Assembly (NCBI RefSeq): GCF_010727605.1
Contig: NZ_AP022568.1
Location: forward strand, 4,836,001 to 4,900,000
Direction of reading: 5' to 3'
From: Mycobacterium simiae
GTDB taxonomy: Bacteria; Actinomycetota; Actinomycetes; Mycobacteriales; Mycobacteriaceae
DNA: 64,000 nt
Positions 9,454-17,453 of the stretch are shown here, one piece after another; position 1 is the first letter of the stretch; each line of letters opens with the position of its first letter. Position numbers and translations under genes: made by a program. The notes under the pieces are model-generated. The model was not told the origin of the DNA and searched no databases. It was given only the letters and a program-made list of their open reading frames with translations.

Positions 9454-9630
9454 CTACGGGGGCGGTGGTGGCGGCGGCGTGTCTTCGGGCAGCGGAGCGT
9501 AGTCCGCCGGGGGCGGCACGTAGCGCTGGACGGTGTCGGCGATAGTGGCGCACCCGCTGACCGACACCCGTCGGCCGGCGCCGACGCAGACGGTGGCGTC
9601 GGGCCGCCCGGCAGCGAGATTGGCGATCAG
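9454..9630 (-). pseudogene. Remnant: C-terminal fragment of a Cys-containing proline-tailed protein
   Basis: Reading the minus strand from 9630 gives 58 codons that look protein-like: LIANLAAGRPDATVCVGAG, then SGCATIADTVQRYVPPP, then a [11 protein letters not shown] tail before the TAG at 9456-9454. The phrase is preceded immediately by an in-frame TAG (9633-9631) and has no plausible start. The two cysteines and proline-rich tail resemble mycobacterial exported proteins, but I do not recognise the parent. I interpret it as the 3' end of a truncated gene. Confidence is moderate because GC-rich noise can mimic such sequence. Confidence 0.4.
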
Positions 9631-9723
9631 CTAAAGGAGTACATGGATGCCAACCCGCAGGCGCATGCCGATCTGGAAGCAATTCGCCAGCCGCTCACCG
9701 ATTTCCACGATCGGTGCCAGTGA
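9601..9723 (+). pseudogene. Remnant: C-terminal fragment of a hemophore-like mycobacterial secreted protein
   Basis: The plus strand carries an open frame ending at the TGA of 9721-9723, with residues EIGDQLKEYMDANPQAHADL followed by EAIRQPLTDFHDRCQ. The pattern of a helix with DANPQ, then an Ile-Arg-Gln-Pro-Leu segment and a terminal Cys strongly resembles the C-terminus of the small secreted hemophore-related family of mycobacteria. Only about 35 residues remain; no signal peptide or N-terminal half is found upstream, where the opposite-strand remnant begins instead. An AAGGAG lies just before ATG 9643, so a 26-aa peptide could formally be made, but a truncated pseudogene is more likely. 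Confidence 0.5.
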
Positions 9724-9735
9724 CGAGCGGCTACA

Positions 9736-10587
9736 TCAGAAGCAGTGTTCGTCGGCGGGGAATACTCCGCCGGCCACTTCCTGCGCGTATTGGGTAGCAG
9801 CGCGGCGCAATTCGTCGCCGATGTGCGCGAACCGCTTGACGAACCGCGCCGTCTTGCCGCCGCTCATACCGGCCATGTCCTGCCAGACCAGCACCTGCGC
9901 GTCGCAGTTGGGTCCGGCACCGATCCCGATGGTCGGGATGGTCAGCTTGCCGGTGATCTGGGTGGCCAATTCGGCCGGCACCATCTCCATCACGACGGAG
10001 AACGCGCCGGCTTCCGCGACGGCGATCGCGTCATGGACGGTCTGCTCGGCGGCGTCACCGCGCCCCTGCACTCGAAAGCCGCCGAGGCTGTTCACGCTCT
10101 GCGGGGTGAAGCCGATGTGCGCCATCACGGGGATGCCCGCCGCGGTCAGGCAGGCGATCTGCTCGGTCACCCGCTCGCCGCCCTCCAGCTTGACGGCGTG
10201 CGCGCCGGCCTCCTTCATGAACCGAGTGGCGGCGGCCAGCGCGGCGGCGGGTCCGGCCTCGTAGCTGCCGAATGGCAGGTCGGCGACGACGAGCGCGTGC
10301 GGGGCGCCGCGCACGACACCGCGCACCAGGGGGATCAGCTCGTCAATGGAGACCGGCACCGTGGTGTCGTAGCCGTAGACGACATTGGCGGCCGAATCGC
10401 CGACCAACAGGACCGGGATGCCGGCCTCGTCGAAGATGCGGGCAGTCGAATAGTCGTAGGCCGTGAGCATCGCCCACTTCTGGCCTTCGGCCTTCATCTT
10501 CTGCAGGTGGTGAATGCGGGTCTTGGCGCGCGGCGCTTGGCTGGCCTCACGCGAACCGTCGGCACCATAAACGTTCTGTTCAGACAT
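9736..10587 (-). CDS. panB: 3-methyl-2-oxobutanoate hydroxymethyltransferase
   Basis: The 283-aa ketopantoate hydroxymethyltransferase performs the first committed step of pantothenate and coenzyme A synthesis, using 5,10-methylenetetrahydrofolate. Signatures are [36 protein letters not shown] (metal-binding Asp), VKLEGG and [14 protein letters not shown], followed by [22 protein letters not shown] at 10587 was chosen because the family's usual N-terminus starts there. An upstream continuation to 10911 would run antisense into the neighbouring acyltransferase gene. It is divergent from the wax ester synthase gene (133-base gap). Confidence 0.97.
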   Translation of the reverse strand: MSEQNVYGADGSREASQAPRAKTRIHHLQKMKAEGQKWAMLTAYDYSTARIFDEAGIPVLLVGDSAANVVYGYDTTVPVSIDELIPLVRGVVRGAPHALVVADLPFGSYEAGPAAALAAATRFMKEAGAHAVKLEGGERVTEQIACLTAAGIPVMAHIGFTPQSVNSLGGFRVQGRGDAAEQTVHDAIAVAEAGAFSVVMEMVPAELATQITGKLTIPTIGIGAGPNCDAQVLVWQDMAGMSGGKTARFVKRFAHIGDELRRAATQYAQEVAGGVFPADEHCF

Positions 10588-10720
10588 CATCGTCCCTAGT
10601 GGTGGTCGCTTCGATCCTCGTGGCCGGATTCGGTCCCCGGGTTCGACTGACCTCAACGATTCTGCCACCTCGGCCCCGCGGTTGCACCGGTGCGGCAGTG
10701 TGAGACATACCATTCTCCGC

Positions 10721-12112
10721 ATGCAGCGGCTCACCGGGCTGGACGCGAGTTTCCTGTATCTGGAGACGCCGACACAGCCGCTGCACGTGTGCTCGATCCT
10801 CGAGCTGGACACCTCAACGATGCCCGACGGATACACCTTTGGCCGGCTGCGTGACGCGTTGGAGCTGCGGCTGGCGGCGATGCCGGAGTTCCGAGAGAAG
10901 CTCGCCGACAATCCGCTGAATCTCGATCATCCGGTCTGGGTGGACGACAAGGACTTCGACGTCGACCGCCACCTGCATCGCATCGCGCTGCCGCCGCCCG
11001 GCGGTCGGGCCGAACTGTCGGAGATCTGCGGTCACATCGCATCCCTGCCGCTGGACCGCGGGCGGCCGCTGTGGGAGATGTGGGTCATCGAAGGGGTGGC
11101 CGGCACCGACTGTCACCGGGGCGGCCGGTTGGCGGTGATGACCAAGGTGCACCACGCCGGCGTGGACGGCGTCACGGGCGCCAACCTGATGTCGAAGTTG
11201 TGCAGCACCGAACCCGACGCCCCCACACCCGAGCCCGCCGCCGGTGTGGGCGGGGCCAGCGGCTGGCAGATCGCCGGGGGCGGGCTGGTCCGATGGGCCA
11301 GCCGGCCGCTGCAGCTGGCCGCCCTGCTGCCCGACACGGTGTCCTCGGTGGTCTCAACGCTGCGCAAAGCACGCGACGGCCAGACGATGGCGCGTCCATT
11401 CGCGGCGCCGCGATCGGCCTTCAACGGCAAGATCACCGGCCGGCGCAACATCGCTTATTCGGAGTTGGACCTCGACGACATCAAGAAGGTGAAGAACCAC
11501 TTCGGGGTCAAGGTCAACGACGTGGTGATGGCGCTGGTCTCGGGAGTGCTTCGGCAATACCTGTCCCAACGCAACGCCTTACCCGACTCATCGCTGGTGG
11601 CCATGGTGCCGGTGTCGGTGCACGGCAAGTCGGACCGGCCGGGCCGTAACAAGGTGTCGGGCATGTTCGCCACCCTGCACACCGAACTGAGTGATCCCGT
11701 GCAACGGCTGAAGGCCATTGCCGACGCGAATTCGGTGGCCAAGCAACATAGTTCGGCGATCGGCGCCACGCTGTTGCAGGACTGGACGCAGTTTGCGGCG
11801 CCCGCGGTGTTCGGGATCGCGATGCGGCTGTATGCCAGCTCGCGGTTGACCGAGACGATGCCGGTGCACAACCTGGTGGTGTCCAACGTGCCCGGTCCGC
11901 AGGCGCCGCTGTACCTGCTGGGTTGCGAAGCCAAGGCGATGTTTCCGCTGGGGCCGATCTTTCACGGCTCCGGGCTCAACATCACCGCCATGTCATTGCA
12001 CGGCACGCTGAACATCGGGCTGATCTCCTGCCCGGAACTCTTGCCCGACCTGTGGGAGATGGCCGACGAGTTCACTGTCGGCCTGGAAGAACTGCTAGTA
12101 GCCGCGCGCTAG
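10721..12112 (+). CDS. Wax ester synthase / diacylglycerol acyltransferase (WS/DGAT family)
   Basis: The 463-aa product has the family N-terminus [20 protein letters not shown], the [12 protein letters not shown] motif near residue 115, the catalytic HHxxxDG as HHAGVDG near 145, and the C-terminal VSNVPGPQ motif near 388. Such enzymes esterify fatty acyl-CoA to diacylglycerol or long-chain alcohols to make storage lipid. Mycobacteria carry many paralogues (Tgs group), and I cannot assign this one to a specific member. It stands between panB and the Hip1 homologue with only 58 bases before the latter. A long-chain acyl-CoA substrate is inferred from the family. Confidence 0.92.
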   Translation: MQRLTGLDASFLYLETPTQPLHVCSILELDTSTMPDGYTFGRLRDALELRLAAMPEFREKLADNPLNLDHPVWVDDKDFDVDRHLHRIALPPPGGRAELSEICGHIASLPLDRGRPLWEMWVIEGVAGTDCHRGGRLAVMTKVHHAGVDGVTGANLMSKLCSTEPDAPTPEPAAGVGGASGWQIAGGGLVRWASRPLQLAALLPDTVSSVVSTLRKARDGQTMARPFAAPRSAFNGKITGRRNIAYSELDLDDIKKVKNHFGVKVNDVVMALVSGVLRQYLSQRNALPDSSLVAMVPVSVHGKSDRPGRNKVSGMFATLHTELSDPVQRLKAIADANSVAKQHSSAIGATLLQDWTQFAAPAVFGIAMRLYASSRLTETMPVHNLVVSNVPGPQAPLYLLGCEAKAMFPLGPIFHGSGLNITAMSLHGTLNIGLISCPELLPDLWEMADEFTVGLEELLVAAR

Positions 12113-12170
12113 CGGGCACGCGCCGGCCGCTCACGAAAGTCTCAGGATCTCTCTGGCAGCATATGTTGGC

Positions 12171-13727
12171 ATGGGTCTGACTCGCCGCGGCAAGGCCGCG
12201 CGCATGTTGCTGGTCTCGACGGCGATCGCTGCCGTCGCGCTGCTGGTGGGCGGCTGCACGCACGTCGTCGGCGGGCACCCGCTGATGGCGGGACCCAAGC
12301 TGGGGCAGCCGGTCGAGTGGACGCCGTGCCGGGTTGCCAGCGGTTCGGTGAAGCTACCCGGCGGCGCACTGTGCGGCAGGCTCGCGGTGCCCGTCGATTA
12401 CAACCAACCCGGGGGTGACGTCGCCACGCTGGCGATGATCCGGTTCCCGGCGACCGGCGACAAGCTCGGCTCGCTGGTGATCAACCCCGGTGGCCCTGGT
12501 GAGTCCGGCATCGATGCCGCGCTCAGTGTGCTGCAATCGCTGCCCAAGCGGGTCCGCGAGCGGTTCGACCTGGTCGGTTTCGATCCGCGCGGGGTGGGGT
12601 CGTCGCGGCCGGCGATCTGGTGTAACTCCGACGCCGACAACGACCGGCTGCGCACCGAGCCGAACGTCGACTACAGCCCGGCCGGCGTGTCCCACATCGA
12701 GGACGAGACCAAACAATTCGTCGGCCGCTGCGTGGACAAAATGGGCAAGAACTTTCTCGCCAACGTCGGGACGGTCAGCGTCGCCAAGGATTTGGACGCC
12801 ATCCGCGCGGCGCTCGGCGACGACAAGCTGACCTACCTCGGCTACTCCTACGGCACCCGGATCGGCGCGGCCTACGCCGAGGCTTTCCCACAGAAGGTGC
12901 GGGCCATGATCCTGGACGGCGCCGTCGACCCCAATGCCGATCCGATCGAAGCCGACCTGCGTCAGGCCAAGGGCTTTCAGGACGCGTTCAACGACTACGC
13001 CGCCGACTGCGCCAAGCAGCCAAGCTGTCCGCTGGGCAGCGATCCGAGTAAGGCCGTCGACGTGTACCACAGCCTGATCGACCCGATGGTGGACCCGAAC
13101 AACCTATTGGTCGGCAGGCCGGTGCCCACCAAGGATCCGCGCGGCCTGAGTTACAGCGACGCCGTGGTCGGCACGATCATGGCGCTGTACTCCCCGACGC
13201 TGTGGCATCACCTCACCGACGGCCTCACCGAACTGACCGAGCATCGCGGCGACACCCTGCTGGCCCTGGCAGACATGTACATGCGCCGCGACTCGAAGGG
13301 CCACTACTCCGACGCCACCGATGCGCGGGTTGCGATCAACTGCGTCGACCAGCCGCCAATTACCGACCGCGCCAAGGTGATTGACGAGGACCGCCGCTCC
13401 CGCGAGATCGCCCCGTTCATGAGCTACGGGAAGTTCACCGGCGACGCGCCGCTGGGCACCTGCGCGTTCTGGCCGGTGCCGCCGACCAGCAAGCCGCACA
13501 CCGTCTCCGCGCCCGGTCTGGTGCCGACCGTCGTGGTGTCGACCACCCACGATCCGGCGACGCCGTACAAGGCGGGCGTGGATTTGGCCAACCAGCTGCG
13601 CGGCTCGTTGCTCACCTTCGACGGCACCCAGCACACCGTGGTGTTTCAGGGTGACAGCTGCATTGACGACTATGTGACGGCGTATCTGATCGGTGGCACC
13701 ACGCCACCGAACGGCGCGAAGTGCTAG
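12171..13727 (+). CDS. caeA: Cell-envelope serine hydrolase, Hip1/CaeA-type lipoprotein
   Basis: The 518-aa alpha/beta hydrolase begins with a positively charged stretch and a lipobox, ALLVGGC near residue 28, indicating a lipid-anchored exported protein. The catalytic set is visible: nucleophile Ser in GYSYGTR near residue 225, Asp in TTHDPATPY near 462 and His in DGTQHTVVF near 490. It includes the C-terminal TAP-like domain of the tripeptidyl-peptidase/proteinase family. In M. tuberculosis Hip1 (CaeA) cleaves GroEL2 and modulates the host response; that role is inferred by orthology. A close paralogue follows, indicating tandem duplication. Confidence 0.93.
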   Translation: MGLTRRGKAARMLLVSTAIAAVALLVGGCTHVVGGHPLMAGPKLGQPVEWTPCRVASGSVKLPGGALCGRLAVPVDYNQPGGDVATLAMIRFPATGDKLGSLVINPGGPGESGIDAALSVLQSLPKRVRERFDLVGFDPRGVGSSRPAIWCNSDADNDRLRTEPNVDYSPAGVSHIEDETKQFVGRCVDKMGKNFLANVGTVSVAKDLDAIRAALGDDKLTYLGYSYGTRIGAAYAEAFPQKVRAMILDGAVDPNADPIEADLRQAKGFQDAFNDYAADCAKQPSCPLGSDPSKAVDVYHSLIDPMVDPNNLLVGRPVPTKDPRGLSYSDAVVGTIMALYSPTLWHHLTDGLTELTEHRGDTLLALADMYMRRDSKGHYSDATDARVAINCVDQPPITDRAKVIDEDRRSREIAPFMSYGKFTGDAPLGTCAFWPVPPTSKPHTVSAPGLVPTVVVSTTHDPATPYKAGVDLANQLRGSLLTFDGTQHTVVFQGDSCIDDYVTAYLIGGTTPPNGAKC

Positions 13728-13859
13728 CCGGCGACGACCGCTGACTCGCCGCGGCTAGCCCGCCCAGCCGTCCCGCGGCCCCCGAGCCCGCGGCGCCGAG
13801 ACCAAGGCGTGACCGATTCGCGCCGTCACGGGTATGCGGGGCTGCCACGATTGACAGCC

Positions 13860-15425
13860 ATGTCGCGCCTGAGATCGTTGAGCTCGGCGCTGCTGTCGTT
13901 AGGACTGCTGGCCGCGGGGCAACAGGCCCTGCCGATCACTCTGCCGGCGGCCGGCGCAACTCCCGAACCCGGTGCGGGCCAAACCGTGAGCCCGGCGCCG
14001 CCGGCCGCGGCGGCGCGGCAGACCTGGGGCAGTTGCGGCCAGATCCTGAGCGACAGCAGCGGCCTTTCCACCGCCCAGTGCACCACCGTGCCCGTGCCGG
14101 TGGATTACAACAATCCGACTGGGGCGCAAGCGAAGTTGGCGGTGATCCGGGTTCCTGCGTCCGGTCAGCGGATCGGGTCGCTGTTGGTCAACCCGGGTGG
14201 TCCCGGCGGTTCGGCCGTCGACATGGTGGCCGGGATCGCGCCGAACCTGCAGAACACCGACATCGGCCGCCACTTCGATCTGGTCGGATTCGATCCGCGG
14301 GGCGTGGGCCACTCCACGCCGGCGCTGCGCTGTCGCACCGACGCGGAGTTCGACGCCTACCGCACCGAGCCGATGGTCGATTACAGCTCCGCGGGCGTGT
14401 CCCACATCGAGCAGATCTACCGGCAGTTGGCTCAGGAATGCGTCAGCCGGATGGGCAAGGAATTCCTGGCCAACGCCGGCACCGCGTCCGTCGCGCGCGA
14501 CATGGACATGGTGCGCCAGGCACTCGGTGAGGACCAGATCAACTATCTCGGCTTCAGCTACGGCACCGAGCTGGGCACCGCCTACCTGGAGAAGTTCGCC
14601 GATCATGTGCGGGCCATGGTGCTCGACGGCGCCATCGACCCGACGGTCGACCCGGTCCAAGAGAACATCAGCCAAACCGCGGGATTTCAAACGGCTTTCA
14701 ACGATTACGCCGCGAATTGCGGCCGCTCCCCAGCCTGCCCGCTGGGCACCGACCCGACCCAGTTCGTCAACCGTTACCACGCCCTGGTCGACCCGCTCGT
14801 CGCCAAGCCGGGCCGCACGTCGGACCCGCGCGGTCTGAGCTACGCCGACGCCACCACCGGCACGATCAATGCGCTCTACACGCCGCAACATTGGAAGTAC
14901 TTGACCAGCGGGCTGCTCGGCTTGCAGCGCGGCACCGACGCCGGCGATCTGTTGCTGCTGGCCGACGATTACCAGGGCCGCGACAAGCAGGGCCACTACG
15001 ACAACGATCAGGACGCGTTCAACGCCGTGCGGTGTGTGGATGCCCCGGCGCCGGCCGATCCGGCCGTCTGGATCTCGGCGGACCAGAAGATCCGCCAGGC
15101 CGCGCCGTTCTTGAGCTACGGCCAGTTCACCGGTCACGCCCCTCGCGACTTGTGCGCGCTGTGGCCGGTACCCGCGACGAGCGCGCCGCACGCAACGGCA
15201 CCGGTCGCGCCGGGCAAGGTAGTCGTCGTCTCGACGACGCACGACCCGGCGACGCCCTACCAATCCGGGGTGAGCCTGGCCCGCCAGCTGGGTGCACCGC
15301 TGATCACCTTCGACGGCACACAGCACACTGCGGTGCTGGGCGGCAATCAGTGCGTGGACGGCGCGGTGATCCGGTACTTCATCGCGGGGACCGTGCCGCC
15401 CGCGGGACTACAGTGCCACCCGTGA
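13860..15425 (+). CDS. Secreted Hip1-like serine hydrolase (Rv2223c-like), tandem paralogue
   Basis: The 521-aa product parallels the preceding gene almost throughout: VVPVDYNNP-like region, LLVNPGGPGGS oxyanion region, GFSYGTELGT nucleophile, TTHDPATPY acid and DGTQHTAVL His are all present, so it should be catalytically competent. The N-terminus (residues 1-30) is a signal peptide without a lipobox Cys, so it is predicted to be secreted rather than lipid-anchored. ATG 13860 puts the signal peptide at the start; an in-frame ATG at 13809 would add 17 residues unlike a leader. Substrate is unknown. It ends directly against the convergent small secreted gene. Confidence 0.9.
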   Translation: MSRLRSLSSALLSLGLLAAGQQALPITLPAAGATPEPGAGQTVSPAPPAAAARQTWGSCGQILSDSSGLSTAQCTTVPVPVDYNNPTGAQAKLAVIRVPASGQRIGSLLVNPGGPGGSAVDMVAGIAPNLQNTDIGRHFDLVGFDPRGVGHSTPALRCRTDAEFDAYRTEPMVDYSSAGVSHIEQIYRQLAQECVSRMGKEFLANAGTASVARDMDMVRQALGEDQINYLGFSYGTELGTAYLEKFADHVRAMVLDGAIDPTVDPVQENISQTAGFQTAFNDYAANCGRSPACPLGTDPTQFVNRYHALVDPLVAKPGRTSDPRGLSYADATTGTINALYTPQHWKYLTSGLLGLQRGTDAGDLLLLADDYQGRDKQGHYDNDQDAFNAVRCVDAPAPADPAVWISADQKIRQAAPFLSYGQFTGHAPRDLCALWPVPATSAPHATAPVAPGKVVVVSTTHDPATPYQSGVSLARQLGAPLITFDGTQHTAVLGGNQCVDGAVIRYFIAGTVPPAGLQCHP

Positions 15426-15623
15426 TCAGCGGGTGAATGCGTCGTGCAGGCCTTGGTTGATTCGGTCTTCGGCGGTCTGATTGGGGGCTGCCGGCGGTGT
15501 CTGGCAGGTGCAGGTGAGGTCGTTGAAGGCGGGATCGGCGACGAGCGGCACCGCGCTACCGGTGCCCGGGCCCAGGGCAACCCCGACACTGATCGCTGCT
15601 ATGGCTAGAACTTTGGTGATCAC
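15426..15623 (-). CDS. Small secreted protein, two-cysteine, unknown function
   Basis: The 65-aa product starts at GTG 15623, chosen because a strong Shine-Dalgarno (AGGAAGGAA) precedes it. It has a signal peptide (VITKVLAIAAISVGVALG, then an Ala/Gly region to GSA). The mature part of about 40 residues has a TCTCQ motif and a helix near DRINQGLHDAF. This layout (leader, Cys-x-Cys, Pro-rich stretch, terminal helix) occurs in small secreted mycobacterial proteins of unknown role. It converges on the Rv2223c-like gene with no gap, and its upstream region is the long gap before glnA2. Confidence 0.65.
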   Translation of the reverse strand: MITKVLAIAAISVGVALGPGTGSAVPLVADPAFNDLTCTCQTPPAAPNQTAEDRINQGLHDAFTR

Positions 15624-16056
15624 TGCGGTTCCTTCCTGCGAGTCCGACGCGTGTTGTAACCGTTTTAGACAGTTACGTATTTCCACGAATGTCCTGGGCG
15701 GTTTCGGTTGCCGCAAAGGGGTTCGGCGGCGGCACGATCGGGGTGTTTTCGACGGCAAGACGTAGCTCACAGCGCCCGACGGTACGGATCCGTCGCTGAA
15801 CCGGCGCTGAGAGATCAATCAGAGTTTGGCCTGTAAGCGGGTGCTCGCGGTGATTTGCCCCGCCGCTCGGCGGCAACTTTGCGCCGCATATCCTGATCGG
15901 GACGAACAGGGCCGTCCCGCGATGCGCGGGGGACCGGTAAGCCGGACGGCCGGTAGCCGTCGAGACGTTGTTTGTGCTGGTGGCTGTAACCGCAGTGCCG
16001 AGTCCGTAAGCACCCGCGTAACACAGAATTAACAGCAATTGCCTAGGGTTCGCTGT
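15624..16056. other. 433-bp intergenic region between the small secreted gene and glnA2
   Basis: No convincing coding sequence was seen on either strand. It must hold the promoters of glnA2 (plus) and of the small secreted gene (minus). A perfect hairpin, CCCGCG-ATG-CGCGGG, lies near 15917-15931, and GGCGGCAACTTTGCGCC near 15870 can also fold. Just before glnA2, GCGTAACACAGAATTAAC (16015-16032) has GTAAC/TAAC-type half-sites reminiscent of actinobacterial GlnR boxes, which is only suggestive. The length and hairpins leave room for a structured leader RNA, but I match no riboswitch class. Confidence 0.4.
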
Positions 16057-17397
16057 ATGGATCGACAGAAGGAATTCGTCCTCCGCACCTTGGAGGAACG
16101 GGACATTCGCTTCGTCCGGCTCTGGTTCACGGACGTCCTCGGTTACCTGAAGTCGGTCGCCATCGCCCCGGCCGAACTCGAGGGCGCATTCGAGGAAGGC
16201 ATCGGCTTCGACGGTTCCTCGATCGAGGGCTTCTCCCGCGTCTCGGAATCCGACACCGTCGCCAACCCCGACCCGTCCACCTTCCAGGTGTTGCCCTGGG
16301 CCACGCCCAGCGGCCACCACCACTCGGCCCGGATGTTCTGCGACATCACCATGCCCGACGGCTCACCGTCGTGGGCCGATCCGCGCCACGTGCTGCGCCG
16401 TCAACTGCAGAAGGCCAACGACCTCGGCTTCTCCTGCTACGTCCACCCCGAGATCGAATTCTTTCTGCTCAAACCCGGCCCCAACGACGGAACACCGCCC
16501 GAGCCCGTGGACAACGCCGGCTACTTCGACCAGGCGATCCACGACTCCGCGTCGAACTTCCGCCGGCACGCCATCGAGTCGCTGGAATTCATGGGCATCT
16601 CGGTGGAGTTCAGCCACCACGAGGGTGCGCCCGGCCAGCAGGAGATCGACCTGCGCTTCGCCGACGCGCTGTCCATGGCCGACAACGTCATGACGTTCCG
16701 CTACGTCATCAAGGAAGTCGCGATCGAAAACGGTGCCCGCGCGTCCTTCATGCCCAAGCCATTCGGGGAGCACCCGGGTTCGGCCATGCACACCCACATG
16801 AGCCTGTTCGAGGGCGACGTCAACGCCTTCCACAGCCCCGACGATCCGCTGCAACTCTCCGACGTCGGCAAGTCCTTCATCGCGGGCATCCTCGAACACG
16901 CCTCCGAGATCAGCGCGGTCACCAATCAGTGGGTCAACTCCTACAAGCGACTGGTGCACGGTGGCGAGGCGCCGACCGCGGCGTCGTGGGGCGCGGCCAA
17001 CCGGTCCGCGTTGGTGCGAGTGCCGATGTACACGCCGCACAAGACGTCGTCGCGACGGATCGAGGTGCGCAGCCCCGACTCGGCCTGCAACCCGTACCTG
17101 GCGTTTGCGGTGCTGCTGGCCGCCGGACTGCGCGGCGTCGAGAAGGGCTACGTGCTCGGGCCGCAGGCCGAGGACAACGTTTGGGACCTGACCCCCGAAG
17201 AGCGTCGCACGATGGGCTACCGCGAGCTGCCTACCAGCCTCGACAGCGCGCTGCACGCCATGGAGGCCTCGGAGCTGGTCGCGGAAACGTTGGGGGAGCA
17301 TGTTTTTGACTTCTTCTTGCGCAATAAGCGCACCGAGTGGGCGAACTACCGCAGCCACGTCACTCCGTTCGAACTGAGCACCTACCTGTCGCTCTGA
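16057..17397 (+). CDS. glnA2: Glutamine synthetase GlnA2
   Basis: The 446-aa enzyme of the GS type I family begins [20 protein letters not shown]. Conserved elements include [20 protein letters not shown], the [12 protein letters not shown] metal-site region, HTHMSLF (ammonium/ATP region), NRSALVRVP and [19 protein letters not shown]. At the position where GlnA1 carries the adenylylated Tyr (LYELPPEE), this protein reads VWDLTPEE, so it should not be regulated by GlnE in the same way. M. tuberculosis GlnA2 has the same length and is dispensable for growth. It is followed 56 bases later by glnE. Confidence 0.97.
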   Translation: MDRQKEFVLRTLEERDIRFVRLWFTDVLGYLKSVAIAPAELEGAFEEGIGFDGSSIEGFSRVSESDTVANPDPSTFQVLPWATPSGHHHSARMFCDITMPDGSPSWADPRHVLRRQLQKANDLGFSCYVHPEIEFFLLKPGPNDGTPPEPVDNAGYFDQAIHDSASNFRRHAIESLEFMGISVEFSHHEGAPGQQEIDLRFADALSMADNVMTFRYVIKEVAIENGARASFMPKPFGEHPGSAMHTHMSLFEGDVNAFHSPDDPLQLSDVGKSFIAGILEHASEISAVTNQWVNSYKRLVHGGEAPTAASWGAANRSALVRVPMYTPHKTSSRRIEVRSPDSACNPYLAFAVLLAAGLRGVEKGYVLGPQAEDNVWDLTPEERRTMGYRELPTSLDSALHAMEASELVAETLGEHVFDFFLRNKRTEWANYRSHVTPFELSTYLSL

Positions 17398-17453
17398 CGC
17401 ACCGGGCCGCCGGTTCATCCGAGCGGCTGGTGGCTTTGCGCTACCGTTTGGGC

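Noticed and set aside
9643..9723. A genuine 26-aa peptide gene with its own AAGGAG site
   Set aside because: The sequence matches only the C-terminus of a larger secreted family and is next to another truncated fragment, so a remnant is the simpler reading.
13899..15326. A 475-codon open frame on the minus strand opposite the Rv2223c-like gene
   Set aside because: It mirrors a gene with intact catalytic motifs; its translation is Arg/His/Gly/Val-rich with no domain pattern, as expected from the antisense of GC-rich coding DNA.
15830..16020. A c-di-AMP (ydaO) or other riboswitch before glnA2
   Set aside because: GCGCGGGGGACCGG looked superficially similar to a riboswitch core, but the remaining conserved segments are not found; left as an unassigned structured gap.
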